Notes: generated by a model from the letters alone, not told the origin. 64,000 nt of DNA from JAZSNL01 sp045536365 (GCA_045536365.1 JAZSNL010000020.1:1-64000); one strand, 5' to 3'. Shown: positions 40,945 to 50,975, counted from the stretch's first letter. Translations and numbers: made by a program.

Positions 40945-41142
40945 GTGAATAACTCATCTTATAATAAAAATAGACTTGTAGTACCTGGTTCTGAAAGTGC
41001 TGTTTCTAAAATGAAATATGAAATCGCTAATGAACTTGGTGTAAATTTAGGACCTGATGCAACTGCACGTCAAAATGGTTCTGTTGGCGGTGAAATTACT
41101 CGTCGTTTAGTATCTATGGCTCAATCTCAATTAACAAAATAA
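40945..41142 (+). CDS. Small acid-soluble spore protein, alpha/beta type
   Basis: 65 residues with the alpha/beta SASP core: MKYEIANELGVNL, the GPR-protease region around Glu, then GPDATARQNGSVGGEITRRLV. These proteins coat and protect DNA in the spore. Start is GTG at 40945, eight bases after AGGAGG; an earlier in-frame GTG at 40936 lies inside that site. Position after thiI is the same as B. subtilis sspA. A GTATA...CAATAATA element upstream could be a weak forespore promoter but does not match well. Confidence 0.93.
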   Translation: MNNSSYNKNRLVVPGSESAVSKMKYEIANELGVNLGPDATARQNGSVGGEITRRLVSMAQSQLTK

Positions 41143-41157
41143 TAAGCCAAAGTTAGT

Positions 41158-41187
41158 TAAAAACACAAGATTTTCTTGTGTTTTTTA
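41158..41187 (+). terminator. Terminator of the SASP gene
   Basis: AAACACAAGA-TTT-TCTTGTGTTT with T-run. Confidence 0.85.
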
Positions 41188-41280
41188 TTTGTTTATATAT
41201 ATATAAATAATATTTTTTAAGTATTTTATTTGGAAAATATTTCTTTAAAGTGATATAATAAACCAAGGAGATGTTGTTTT

Positions 41281-42477
41281 ATGAAAAATAAATGGTCAAA
41301 ATTCAGACATCGTGTAATTTTAAATATTGCAAAAGCGGTAGTATATCCATATATGAAACTCGTTGCAAAATGCAAATGGAAAAAGTTTAAAACTAACGAA
41401 CCTTGTGTTTATTTATATAATCATCAAACAGTTTATGATCAATTCTTAAATGGGTATATTTGTAATTCAAAAGTATATCATGTAATGAGTGATGATATTA
41501 CTGTAAATGGATTTATTTCTAAATTATTAAATTTTGCAATACGTCCAATTCCATATAAAAAAGCATCAACTGATTTTGCATTATTAAAAACATGTAAAAA
41601 GGTTATTTCTGAAGGATGTGGTATTGTTATATCTCCTGAAGGAAATCGTACTTTTAGTGGTAAAACTGAATATATTAATCCTACTATTTCTAAATTTATT
41701 CAATTCTTAAAAGTACCAGTTGTATTCATTAATATTAAAGGTGGTTTTGGAGTATTTCCGAGATTTGCGGATAAACGAAGAAATGGCAAAATAACAGCAG
41801 AAGTTGTTAAAGTATGGAAATATGATGAATATAAAGATTTATCAAGTGATGAAATATTAAATGTTATTAAACAAGAATTATATGTAGATGAATCTATTCC
41901 AAGTGGACCTTATAAGTCTAAAAAGAGTGCGGAATATTTAGAAAGAGTTATATATAATTGTCCTAATTGTGGCATAACTAAATTTTACTCATATAATCAA
42001 AATTTAAAATGTACAACTTGTGATTATGAAGTTAAATATAATGAGTATAAACAATTTGAAAAAATTAATCAAGATGTAAAATTTAAAAATGTTAATGAAT
42101 GGTATGAGTATCAAAAACAATATGTGTTGAATCTTAATTTATCTTCTTTAGATCCTAATAATTGTATTATTAGTGATACTATTGATGTATATAAGATTAT
42201 TGCACGAAAAAGAAGAGAATTATTATATGAAAAAGCTGATGTTTCTATTTATTCAAATAGGATAGAAATAAACAAGGATAATAATAAAATAATTTTATTA
42301 TTTAATGATATTTTATCAGCCGGTATTTTTGGTAGAAATAAATTAAATATTTTTACTGAATCTGATACATATCAATTTAAAAATGATAAACGGTTCAATC
42401 CAATGAAGTATTTACACTTCATATATAAAGCAAAACAAGAAAAAGGAGATATAAAAGATGAATTTTTCGGAATATAA
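41281..42477 (+). CDS. PlsC-like acyltransferase with C-terminal zinc ribbon
   Basis: 398 residues: glycerophosphate-type acyltransferase domain (about 20-200) with motif I NHQTVYD (H-x4-D) and motif III PEGNRTFSGK. After it come a four-Cys ribbon YNCPNCGITKFYSY ... CTTCDYEVKY (about 225-255) and a 140-residue tail. The ribbon is not part of ordinary 1-acylglycerol-3-phosphate acyltransferases. Overlaps the GltS-like gene by 20 bases. Confidence 0.85.
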   Translation: MKNKWSKFRHRVILNIAKAVVYPYMKLVAKCKWKKFKTNEPCVYLYNHQTVYDQFLNGYICNSKVYHVMSDDITVNGFISKLLNFAIRPIPYKKASTDFALLKTCKKVISEGCGIVISPEGNRTFSGKTEYINPTISKFIQFLKVPVVFINIKGGFGVFPRFADKRRNGKITAEVVKVWKYDEYKDLSSDEILNVIKQELYVDESIPSGPYKSKKSAEYLERVIYNCPNCGITKFYSYNQNLKCTTCDYEVKYNEYKQFEKINQDVKFKNVNEWYEYQKQYVLNLNLSSLDPNNCIISDTIDVYKIIARKRRELLYEKADVSIYSNRIEINKDNNKIILLFNDILSAGIFGRNKLNIFTESDTYQFKNDKRFNPMKYLHFIYKAKQEKGDIKDEFFGI

Positions 42478-43930
42478 TTTATTAGCGGATTCTACTCAAA
42501 TGATATTCTTAAATTCTAATGCTTGGTCAATATTATTATTAGTAGGTATTTTATTTTTCAGCATGATTCTTGCACATTGGTTAAAGAAAATAGTACCTTT
42601 TTTAAGAAAATCTTTGGTTCCTAGTTCTGTATTAGGTGGTATTATAGTATTAATTTTCACTTCAATATTTAAATTGATAACTGGTGATACTTTCTTTAAT
42701 TTAGAAGTTTTATCAATAATGTTTGAACAGACTACAGAAACAGGTGAGGTAATTAAAGGTACTGCTTTATCTGGAACTGAATTATTAGATGTTATTACTT
42801 ATCACTGCTTAGGATTGGGTTTTGTTGCGATGGGGTTACGTCGTGGTAAAGAAGAAAAACTAACAAAAGAAAGAGTAGGAGAAGTAATTGATACAGGAGT
42901 TACAACTGTTAGTACTTATTTAATCCAAGTTATTATTGGTTTAGGTATTACTATTATAGCAGCACCTATTATTAAGGGTTTAATTGAAGCTGCTGGTATT
43001 ATTCTTGCTCTTGGTTATGGTCAAGGAACTGGTCAAGCTATGAACTGGGGTATCATTTATGAAAGTGATTATGGTTTCATAGGTGGTAAAGACTTTGGTT
43101 TAGCTATTGCTGCTTTAGGTTTCTTATCTGCAAGTATTGGTGGAGTTATTTGTTTGAATGTTTTAAAACGAAAGAATTTAATAAAAGTTGCTGATATTAA
43201 AGATAAAGAATTAAATGATGAAAACATAAATAAAAGACCAGGAATGCCTAAATTAACTACTAGTGTTGCGATTATAATTTGTACTTATGCTATTTCTTAC
43301 GGATTAATGTATTTATTAGGTAATATAGTAGGTGAAGGATTAAAGAGTACAATTTATGGCTTTAATTTCTTGTTTGGAACTCTTGCTGCTTTATTGGTTA
43401 AATCTGTTTTAAAATTTTTTAGAAAAAGAAATATTTTAAAACAAGATTATATTGATGATGAATTAATGAATTCTATTGGTGGTGTAGCATTTGATATTAT
43501 GATTGTTGCTGGTATTGCGGTTATTGATTTAGAATTAATAAAAGAATATTGGGGATTATTATTAATATTAGGTGCTTTAGGTGCTGCGGTTACATTTTTA
43601 TTTAACTGGTTTGTTGCAAAGAAATTATTCAAAGGTTATGCTTATGAACAATTCTTCGCAATGTATGGTATGTTAACAGGTACTGCTAGTACAGGTATTA
43701 TTTTATTAAGAGAAATTGATCCGAAGTTTGAAACTCCAGCTTCTGATAATCTAGTGTATCAAAATTTCCCGGCTATTGTACTTGGTTTTCCAATATTGAT
43801 GTTAGCTAAATATGCTCCTCAAAGTAGGCAAACTTCTATTATTGTTTGGTTTATTGTAATAGCTTTACTAATAGTTTTATTATTAATATTATTTAGAAGA
43901 CAAATCTTTAGAAGAAAAAATAAAAAATAA
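42458..43930 (+). CDS. GltS-type sodium/glutamate symporter family protein
   Basis: 490 residues, about twelve membrane helices: LVPSSVLGGIIVLIF early, LGYGQGTGQAMNWGIIYE near 185 (family reentrant-loop motif) and FAMYGMLTGTASTGIILLREIDP near 400. Sodium-coupled uptake of glutamate or a related anion is the family role. AAGGAG precedes the ATG. Confidence 0.88.
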   Translation: MNFSEYNLLADSTQMIFLNSNAWSILLLVGILFFSMILAHWLKKIVPFLRKSLVPSSVLGGIIVLIFTSIFKLITGDTFFNLEVLSIMFEQTTETGEVIKGTALSGTELLDVITYHCLGLGFVAMGLRRGKEEKLTKERVGEVIDTGVTTVSTYLIQVIIGLGITIIAAPIIKGLIEAAGIILALGYGQGTGQAMNWGIIYESDYGFIGGKDFGLAIAALGFLSASIGGVICLNVLKRKNLIKVADIKDKELNDENINKRPGMPKLTTSVAIIICTYAISYGLMYLLGNIVGEGLKSTIYGFNFLFGTLAALLVKSVLKFFRKRNILKQDYIDDELMNSIGGVAFDIMIVAGIAVIDLELIKEYWGLLLILGALGAAVTFLFNWFVAKKLFKGYAYEQFFAMYGMLTGTASTGIILLREIDPKFETPASDNLVYQNFPAIVLGFPILMLAKYAPQSRQTSIIVWFIVIALLIVLLLILFRRQIFRRKNKK

Positions 43931-43940
43931 ATAAAAACAA

Positions 43941-43976
43941 AAAGAATATTTGATTATTCAAATATTCTTTTTTTAT
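43941..43976 (+). terminator. Terminator
   Basis: AAAGAATATTTGA-TTAT-TCAAATATTCTTTTTTT. Confidence 0.85.
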
Positions 43977-44047
43977 TAATACATAACAAAAAAATCTAAA
44001 ATATGTTATAATATAAAAAGATGAGTAAAAATAAAAAGGAGTTAATT

Positions 44048-44791
44048 ATGTCATACAAAGATAATTTAACATATGAAGAAGCAGTTCAAAGAAAAGAAGA
44101 ATTACTTCAAAAGATTAATGAATATAACATTGCTTTATTAGAAGGCAAAGAACCACCATATACAGAAGAAGAAATAGACGAGATGTCTGAAGAGTATCAA
44201 ATTCTTAATGATTCTTTAAAATTAACAAAAGAAGAAAAGAAACAAAAAGATGTTGAATATGTAGAAACAGAAGATGGTGTAGTTGAAAAACCTAAAGGTT
44301 TCTTTGATAAAATAGGTATTGGTGTATATATATATTCATTCATTGCGGTATTTCTATCATCTGGTATTTTAAATAGTTTAATAGGCACTGCAATTTATAA
44401 TGGCGTAATGAATATTATATATTTCTTTATGTTAAAGACAGAAAATCATTTACTAATGGAAAATATGCCTATTTTTGCATATGGATGTATTTATTTCATG
44501 TCATACTTATTATTACCTATTTTAGTAATTATTGCTACTTTAATCATAAAAGGTGTTAATAAGAAAAAAGGAAAATTGGAAAATAGTAAATTTTTGTTCT
44601 GGGTATTAATGATTCAAATTGCGGTAACTTTAGTTGTAACATTAATTTTATTTATCGGAACATTAGGACCTGATTTTGAAGGTACATTTAAAGAAACTGT
44701 TGATTATGGTTATCCTATTTATTTATATGAACACTTATATGAAACTGATCCTGATAAATTTAATGAAATTATGAGAATGTTAGGTTTCTAA
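44048..44791 (+). CDS. Membrane protein of unknown function
   Basis: 247 residues: an acidic, coiled N-terminal part (about 1-80, rich in Glu and Lys) then four membrane helices (about 95-130, 145-170, 190-215) and a short acidic tail. Not recognised. ATG at 44048 follows AAAAGGAG; the in-frame ATG at 44021 lies before that site. Overlaps the SpoU gene by one base (TAATG), so co-expressed with it. Confidence 0.65.
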   Translation: MSYKDNLTYEEAVQRKEELLQKINEYNIALLEGKEPPYTEEEIDEMSEEYQILNDSLKLTKEEKKQKDVEYVETEDGVVEKPKGFFDKIGIGVYIYSFIAVFLSSGILNSLIGTAIYNGVMNIIYFFMLKTENHLLMENMPIFAYGCIYFMSYLLLPILVIIATLIIKGVNKKKGKLENSKFLFWVLMIQIAVTLVVTLILFIGTLGPDFEGTFKETVDYGYPIYLYEHLYETDPDKFNEIMRMLGF

Positions 44792-45558
44792 TGAAAGTAA
44801 TAACTTCAGTAAAAAATGAATATATAATTAAACTTCAAAAACTTTCTAATAAAAAAGAAAGAATAAATCAACAATTATTTATTGTTGAAGGTCTACATTT
44901 AGTAGAAGAATCAAAGGATCGTTTAGTTGCTGTTTTGTCAACAGATGAAAAATTATTAAAAAAGTATTCATGTGATACATATTTAGTAACAGATGAAATA
45001 ATAAAAAAATTATCAAATACAGTAACTCCTCAAAATATTTTAGGTGTTGTTAAAATGTTAGATCATAGTATTAATCTATTAGATGATATTATGAAAAATA
45101 AAAAAGTTAAAATTTTAATGTTAGATAACGTTAATGATCCTGGTAATTTAGGAACAATAATAAGAACAGCTGCCGGTCTTGGTATGTCTTGTATTATTAT
45201 GTCTGAAGATACTGTGGATATATATAATGATAAAGTACTTCGTTCTACACAAGGTAGTTTATATAAACTTCCTATTATTAAAACTGATTTAGAAAAAGCA
45301 ATAAAATTATTAAAAAATAATAAGTTTATATGCTATGGAACTTCATTAAAAAATGCAAAAGCAGTTAATGAAGTTGATAAATCAGATAAATTTGTCATTA
45401 TTGTAGGAAATGAAGCTAATGGTGTAAGAGATAATATTTTATCTTTAACTGATTATAATATTGTATTACCAATGAAACATAATGTTGAATCATTAAATGT
45501 TAGTGTTGCGGCAAGTATTATAGTGTATGAGTTTATAAGAGAGGAACTTTTCAAATAA
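44791..45558 (+). CDS. SpoU/TrmH-family RNA 2'-O-methyltransferase
   Basis: 255 residues: N-terminal SpoU substrate-binding domain (FIVEGLHLVEES), then a SPOUT methyltransferase with motif 1 NVNDPGNLGTIIRTAAGLG, motif 2 VIIVGNEANGV and motif 3 LPMKHNVESLNVSVAASI forming the knot. Targets 23S rRNA or tRNA ribose; exact site unknown. Confidence 0.92.
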   Translation: MKVITSVKNEYIIKLQKLSNKKERINQQLFIVEGLHLVEESKDRLVAVLSTDEKLLKKYSCDTYLVTDEIIKKLSNTVTPQNILGVVKMLDHSINLLDDIMKNKKVKILMLDNVNDPGNLGTIIRTAAGLGMSCIIMSEDTVDIYNDKVLRSTQGSLYKLPIIKTDLEKAIKLLKNNKFICYGTSLKNAKAVNEVDKSDKFVIIVGNEANGVRDNILSLTDYNIVLPMKHNVESLNVSVAASIIVYEFIREELFK

Positions 45559-45576
45559 TAAAGAAAGAGTGATAAT

Positions 45577-47007
45577 ATGAATAAAGAATTAAAAAATAAA
45601 TATGATGTAATATTAGTAGGAGCTGGACCTGCAGGTATCTTTTGTGCATATGAATTAATGTTAAAAAGTCCTGAATTATCAGTTTTATTAATTGATAAAG
45701 GACATAATATTTATGATCGTAAATGTCCGATTTTATTAAAGAAAATCGACAAATGTCCTCATAATAAAAATGGTTTTGCGGCATGTTCACCTAGTTGTTC
45801 TATGACAAGTGGTTTTGGAGGATGTGGTGCTTATTCAGATGGTAAGTTTAATATTACTAATGAATTTGGTGGATGGATGGGAGAATATTTACCAGATGAA
45901 GAAGTTTTAGAATTAATTAATTATGTTGATGCAATTAATTTAAAACACGGTGCTCATCCTGAACTTACTAATCCATATACAAAAGAAGTTTATGATATTG
46001 AAAAAAGAGGTATTTCTGTAGGATTAAAACTTTTACGTAGTCAAGTTCGTCATTTAGGTACAGAAGTTAATTTACAAATTTTAAAGAATATTTATGAAGA
46101 ATTAAACAAGCATATTGACTTCTTATTTAAACAAGATGTTAAAGATATTATTGTTGAAGATAATACAATTAAAGGTGTTAAATTAGCAGACAAAGAAATA
46201 TATGCTGATTATGTTATGTTAGGTGTAGGTCGTGGAGGATCTTCTTGGTTATCTGAAACTTTGTCTAAATATGGTATTCAATTCAAAAATAATCGCGTTG
46301 ATTTAGGTGTTCGTGTTGAAACTAATGATATTATTATGGATGAAATTAATAAGAATTTATATGAAGGTAAATTCTTATATAATACAAGTGTAGGTACAGT
46401 TGTAAGAACTTTCTGTTCTAATCCTAGCGGACATGTTGTTATTGAAAACTATGATGGTGTTATGGTATGTAATGGTCATGCTTATAATGATTCTGTTTTA
46501 GGTAGTAAGAATACTAACTTTGCTTTACTTGTTTCTCAAGAGTTTGATGAACCTTTTAAAGATCCAAATGAGTTTGCTTTAGAAATTTCTCATCTTGCGA
46601 ATAAATTAAGTAATGGATCTGTTATTGTTCAAAAGTATGGTGATATTAAAAAAGGTCGTCGTTCTACTCAAAAGAGAATTGATGAAGGTTTTGTTAAACC
46701 TACTTTAAAGGAAGCTGTTCCTGGTGATTTAGGATTAGTATTACCATATAATGTAATGAAATCTTTAATTGAAATGGTTGAAGCATTAAATTATGTTACT
46801 CCTGGTATTGCGAGTGATCATACATTATTCTATGGTGTGGAAGCTAAATTCTACAGCGATAGACCTGTTGTTGATAATAAGTTTGAAACTGCTATTAAGA
46901 ATCTTTACGTAGGTGGAGATGGTGCAGGTATTACAAGAGGTCTTGCGCAAGCAGGTGCTAATGGTGTTAAGATTGCAAGATGTATAGGAGAAAAAGTAAA
47001 TAAATAG
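45577..47007 (+). CDS. FAD-dependent oxidoreductase (COG2509-like)
   Basis: 476 residues: Rossmann motif VGAGPAGIFCAYEL near the N terminus, a Cys-rich KCPHNKNGFAACSPSC insertion, GFGGCGAYSDGKFN, and a C-terminal VGGDGAGITRGLAQAGANG typical of this uncharacterised dehydrogenase family. Substrate unknown. GAGTGAT precedes the ATG. The fRMsr gene follows after two bases. Confidence 0.85.
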   Translation: MNKELKNKYDVILVGAGPAGIFCAYELMLKSPELSVLLIDKGHNIYDRKCPILLKKIDKCPHNKNGFAACSPSCSMTSGFGGCGAYSDGKFNITNEFGGWMGEYLPDEEVLELINYVDAINLKHGAHPELTNPYTKEVYDIEKRGISVGLKLLRSQVRHLGTEVNLQILKNIYEELNKHIDFLFKQDVKDIIVEDNTIKGVKLADKEIYADYVMLGVGRGGSSWLSETLSKYGIQFKNNRVDLGVRVETNDIIMDEINKNLYEGKFLYNTSVGTVVRTFCSNPSGHVVIENYDGVMVCNGHAYNDSVLGSKNTNFALLVSQEFDEPFKDPNEFALEISHLANKLSNGSVIVQKYGDIKKGRRSTQKRIDEGFVKPTLKEAVPGDLGLVLPYNVMKSLIEMVEALNYVTPGIASDHTLFYGVEAKFYSDRPVVDNKFETAIKNLYVGGDGAGITRGLAQAGANGVKIARCIGEKVNK

Positions 47008-47009
47008 TA

Positions 47010-47459
47010 ATGAAGAAATATTTAGTAGAATCAGTTAAAAATATTATTTCATTAGATATACCACTTGTATCTAATCTAGCAAATGTATCTAAATTAATAT
47101 ATGATAGTTTTGATAATGTATGTTGGGCTGGTTTTTATATATGTTATAAAGATCGTAATTCTATGTATCTAGGTCCTTTTCAAGGTCCTGTTGCATGTAC
47201 TGAGATATCTTTTGATAAAGGTGTTTGTGGTGCATGTGTAAGAGAAAGAAAGTCAATTTTAGTTCCTAATGTACATGAGTTTAAGGATCATATTGCATGT
47301 TATAGTTTAACTAATTCTGAAGTAGTTGTTCCTATTATGGAAGGAGATATTGTACTTGGTGTTATTGATTTAGATAGTACTTTGTATAATAATTTTACTG
47401 AAGAAGATGTTAAAATATTAGAAGATGTTGCAGGTGTATTAAAAGTATTATTTAAATAA
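47010..47459 (+). CDS. Free methionine-(R)-sulfoxide reductase (GAF domain)
   Basis: 149-residue GAF-fold enzyme with the fRMsr pattern: W-A-G-F-Y, LGPFQGPVACTEISFDKGVCG, catalytic-type Cys residues in CGACV and IACYSLTNSEVVVPI, and VLGVIDLDS. Reduces free Met-R-sulfoxide; B. subtilis YtsP is a relative. Only two bases after the FAD oxidoreductase gene. Confidence 0.9.
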   Translation: MKKYLVESVKNIISLDIPLVSNLANVSKLIYDSFDNVCWAGFYICYKDRNSMYLGPFQGPVACTEISFDKGVCGACVRERKSILVPNVHEFKDHIACYSLTNSEVVVPIMEGDIVLGVIDLDSTLYNNFTEEDVKILEDVAGVLKVLFK

Positions 47460-47493
47460 AAAAGACGTTAAGATAAAATCTTAACGTCTTTTA
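47458..47493. terminator. Bidirectional terminator
   Basis: AAAGACGTTAAGA/TCTTAACGTCTTT between convergent genes. Confidence 0.87.
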
Positions 47494-49161
47494 TTATACT
47501 TTAAAACAACTTCCTCCGATGAATTCTCTTAATAAAGAATTACTAGGTATTACAGAATGATCAGTAATAGGAGTAAAATATTTTAATAATTTTATTAATC
47601 TATTTGCAACTAAGTATTCAGGTTCTTCTGGAGTTATTAGTTTTAATGCTGGTAGGGCAACATTTGCCATTACTGCAAGTTCATAGGTTAGTTCAGAGTT
47701 ATAAACGTAGTTTGCTCCTTCTTGGAAAGGATAAATCCATTTAAATTCACCTTCTCTTACGCTTTGCCACATGCTAATTGTTTCTTGTGGTGAGCTATTA
47801 CGGTATTTCATATCTCTTACTATTCTTCTAATTAAACGAATGTCAGTTGTGCTTACAGGAGTATGGTCATCGATGTTTATTTGCATTTGTGGTGCGATAT
47901 ATATTTTAAAGTTTTGATATTTAGGAATAGAAGATGTTAGCTTATCATTTAAAGCATGTATTCCTTCGATGATAATAGGAGAATTTGGACCTACTTTTAA
48001 TGTTCTTCCTTGTTCTCTTTTTCCTGTTTTGAAATTGAATTTAGGTAGTGTTACTTCATTACCATTAATAAGATCATATATATTTTGATTGAATAGTTCA
48101 ATGTCTAAGCAGTTTACATGTTCTAAGTCTACTTCTTCACGAGAAACGTTTTGGATTTTCATTATTTCTTCTCTTGTTAAATAATAGTCATCCATGGAAA
48201 TCATAACGGGTTGTAGTCCTCTTGATAAAAGTTCTATTCTTAATCTGTTACAGAATGTTGTTTTACCGCTTGAACTTGGTCCGGCTATTGTTATTAATCT
48301 GATTGTTTCTTTTTGATCACTGATTGTTTGACCTAATTCTGTTAACATATGGTAATGTTTTGCTTCACATAGTTGAATGAAATCGTTTTGGTTATTAATT
48401 ATTTTATTATTAATTTCACATATTGTTCTTGCGTGAATGGATTCACTCCATTTTCTCGCATGCATAATTGTTTTTGCGTATGTACCTTCATCAATAAATT
48501 CTGGTATTGAGGCGTCTAATTCGTATCTTGGATATTGGATGATTAGTCCTGGGCTATATGGTTTGATTTTATAGTTCTTGATGCATCCTGTAGATGGTAG
48601 CATATATCCGTGCATATAGTCATAGTAGTTATCGCATTTATATAAGTGAACAGTATTATCTGGTCGGTATGTTAGCATTTCTAGTTTATCTAGATGGTTG
48701 TATTTTGCGTAAATTTCTTTTGCTTCTTCAATAGTTACTGTTACTCTTTCTATTGGATAATTATTTTTGATTATTCTTTTTACTTCTTCTATAACATTAT
48801 TTATAAAAGAAGACATATGTAAATCATTATTTAATAGTTTACAAAAAATTGAACGAGATATGTTGTAACTAAATTGAATATTTACATCTGGATATAGGTT
48901 AAAGAATGCCATTGCGATAACATATCTTAGTGTTGATTCGTAGGCTTTTCCACCTTGGATATTTTCAAGTCCTAAAAAACATACATTTTTACCCGCATCT
49001 TTTGAACTAAATTGATAACGCAATTCTTTTATTGAATGACCTATTTTACATACGCAGTATTTTGTCTTGTCTTCTTCGGGTAATAAATCAATTACTCTAC
49101 TTCCTATTTTTACGTTAATAGGGGTAGTTTTAGTATTTGATATTAAATTTATTTGTATCAT
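47494..49161 (-). CDS. Nucleoside kinase with TGS-like domain (uridine kinase family)
   Basis: 555 residues: TGS-like beta-grasp (about 1-75), a threonyl/alanyl-tRNA-synthetase second-additional-domain-like part with H-A-R-K-W region (about 75-250), and a uridine-kinase P-loop domain with GPSSSGKTTF (about 290) and ISMDDYYLTREE. A widespread Firmicutes nucleoside kinase architecture; phosphorylates uridine/cytidine or related substrates in the family. AGGAGG precedes the ATG. Confidence 0.9.
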   Translation of the reverse strand: MIQINLISNTKTTPINVKIGSRVIDLLPEEDKTKYCVCKIGHSIKELRYQFSSKDAGKNVCFLGLENIQGGKAYESTLRYVIAMAFFNLYPDVNIQFSYNISRSIFCKLLNNDLHMSSFINNVIEEVKRIIKNNYPIERVTVTIEEAKEIYAKYNHLDKLEMLTYRPDNTVHLYKCDNYYDYMHGYMLPSTGCIKNYKIKPYSPGLIIQYPRYELDASIPEFIDEGTYAKTIMHARKWSESIHARTICEINNKIINNQNDFIQLCEAKHYHMLTELGQTISDQKETIRLITIAGPSSSGKTTFCNRLRIELLSRGLQPVMISMDDYYLTREEIMKIQNVSREEVDLEHVNCLDIELFNQNIYDLINGNEVTLPKFNFKTGKREQGRTLKVGPNSPIIIEGIHALNDKLTSSIPKYQNFKIYIAPQMQINIDDHTPVSTTDIRLIRRIVRDMKYRNSSPQETISMWQSVREGEFKWIYPFQEGANYVYNSELTYELAVMANVALPALKLITPEEPEYLVANRLIKLLKYFTPITDHSVIPSNSLLREFIGGSCFKV

Positions 49162-49258
49162 TTTTTAAAACCTCCTTTAAATTATTATATCAAATTAGTT
49201 TTTAAAATATTATATTTTTGATAAATTTATTATATATATAAAAACCTTTTTTATACTC

Positions 49259-49357
49259 TTGACTTTTTTAGGTATTTGGTGTATAATAATTATAGTTAGT
49301 AATAACTATTGCATATATATGTACGGGATGGTGAGCAATTAAAGGGGCTCACTTTTT
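49259..49357 (+). promoter_or_regulatory. Promoter and attenuator-like hairpin before rimP
   Basis: TTGACT (49259-49264), 17-base spacer, TATAAT (49282-49287). The transcript leader contains GTGAGC (49331-49336) and GCTCAC (49347-49352) followed by TTTTT, an intrinsic-terminator-like hairpin about 28 bases before the rimP start. It may tune transcription of the nusA operon. Confidence 0.65.
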
Positions 49358-49384
49358 AAATGAAATAGTGAAAGGAGTGATATT

Positions 49385-49873
49385 ATGAGTTATATCGAGG
49401 AAATTAAAACATTAATTGAGCCTATTATTAGTTCGTATAATTTAGTTTTAGTTAGTGTTAAAAAGAAAAGTGAATATGGTATTAATACAGTAGAAGTTAT
49501 TATTGATGATCCTATTACTTATGTTATTGATATTGATGTTGTTAGTGAAATATCGGAAAAAATAATTGATGTAGTGAATGATCTTATTCCTGATGGACAT
49601 TATTTAGAAGTTTCATCTGTTGGTATTGAAAGAGAGCTGAAAACTATAGATGATTATAATCGTGCTTTGAATGAATATATATATGTTAAAACGTATCAAA
49701 AGATTAAATATACGAAGAATAAAAATAACGAAGGTGAAAAAGAGTTCTACGGATATTTAAAGAATTTTAATGAAGAAGAAATAGAAATTACAACAATGAT
49801 TAAAGCAAGAGAATATACAATAACAATACCTAAGTCAATGATTGCAAAAATTAGACTTGCGGTAAAATTTTAG
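49385..49873 (+). CDS. rimP: Ribosome maturation factor RimP
   Basis: 162 residues, normal for 30S maturation factor RimP: N-terminal alpha/beta part ending YLEVSSVGIERELKT, where the family has LEVSSPG-x-x-R-P-L, and a C-terminal SH3-like barrel. First gene of rimP-nusA-ylxR-ylxQ-infB-rbfA. AAAGGAGTGAT precedes the ATG. Confidence 0.94.
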   Translation: MSYIEEIKTLIEPIISSYNLVLVSVKKKSEYGINTVEVIIDDPITYVIDIDVVSEISEKIIDVVNDLIPDGHYLEVSSVGIERELKTIDDYNRALNEYIYVKTYQKIKYTKNKNNEGEKEFYGYLKNFNEEEIEITTMIKAREYTITIPKSMIAKIRLAVKF

Positions 49874-49884
49874 GAGAATTAAAA

Positions 49885-50961
49885 ATGGTAAATAAAGGAT
49901 TTTTTGAACAATTAGAAATTATTGCGGAAGCACATTTTCTTGAAGTAGAAGATGTATTAAATATAGTAGAAATCGCTTTAATTAAAGCATGTCAATTAGA
50001 AGGTTATAAAGGCGATATTAGTGTTGAATTTAATGAAGAACAAAAGAAAATTAGAATTTTCGAAACTCTTTATGTAGTTGATGAAGTTGATCCTGAAGGA
50101 CCTAGCGGTCAAATTACTTTAGAAGAAGCTAAACAAATTAGAGTAAGAGTTAAAGTTGGTTCTGTAATTAAACGCGAAATTCCAATGAATAGTATTGGTC
50201 GTCGTGCAGCAACTCGTTTCAAATCTATTTTAAATCAAAATTTAAAAGAAGCTAGTGGTAGAAAAGCATGTGCTTATTTTGCTGAAAGACAAGGTGAAAT
50301 GGTTCTTGCAACTGTAGTTAGAGTTACTGAAAAGTTCTTAATTTTAAATATTGGTATGAATATTGAATCAGCTATGCCTATTACTGAAACTTTACCAGGT
50401 GAAGTTTATGAATCTGGTACTACTTTAAATGTATGTATTATTAAAGTTGAAGAAACAGGTAAAGGTCCTAGAGTAACTGTTTCAAGAGCTCATAAAGATA
50501 TCATTAAACGTTTATTTGAAATGTATATACCTGAAGTAGCAAGTGGAATGATCGAAGTTATTGCAATTGCTAGAGATCCAGGAAGTAGAACTAAGATTGG
50601 CGTTAAGAGTAATAATCCTAATATTGATGCAAAAGGTGCTTGCGTTGGTATTGGTGGTGCAAGAATTAAACAAATTAATGCTGCTTTAAATGGCGAAAGA
50701 ATTGATATTTTTGAATGGAGCGATGATCCAATTAAATTAATTGCTGAAGCATTAACTCCTGCGAAAGTTATTTCTGTTTTATTAAATGAAGAAGAACATC
50801 GTTCAGTTGTTATTGTTCCAGATCAACAATTCTCTCTTGCAATCGGTAAAGGTGGACAAAATGCTCGTCTTGCTTCTCAAACAACTGGTTGGAAGATTGA
50901 TATTAAAGATGAATCATCAGCTTATAATGAAGGAATAAGATTTAAACCAAACGTATATTAA
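49885..50961 (+). CDS. nusA: Transcription termination/antitermination factor NusA
   Basis: 358 residues: N-terminal RNA-polymerase-binding domain (1-125), S1 domain (about 135-200), KH1 with VKSNNPNIDAKGACVGIGGARI and KH2 with LAIGKGGQNARLASQTTGWKIDI. No acidic C-terminal repeats, as in other Firmicutes. Second gene of the operon. Confidence 0.95.
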   Translation: MVNKGFFEQLEIIAEAHFLEVEDVLNIVEIALIKACQLEGYKGDISVEFNEEQKKIRIFETLYVVDEVDPEGPSGQITLEEAKQIRVRVKVGSVIKREIPMNSIGRRAATRFKSILNQNLKEASGRKACAYFAERQGEMVLATVVRVTEKFLILNIGMNIESAMPITETLPGEVYESGTTLNVCIIKVEETGKGPRVTVSRAHKDIIKRLFEMYIPEVASGMIEVIAIARDPGSRTKIGVKSNNPNIDAKGACVGIGGARIKQINAALNGERIDIFEWSDDPIKLIAEALTPAKVISVLLNEEEHRSVVIVPDQQFSLAIGKGGQNARLASQTTGWKIDIKDESSAYNEGIRFKPNVY

Positions 50962-50975
50962 AAGGCGGTGTTTTA

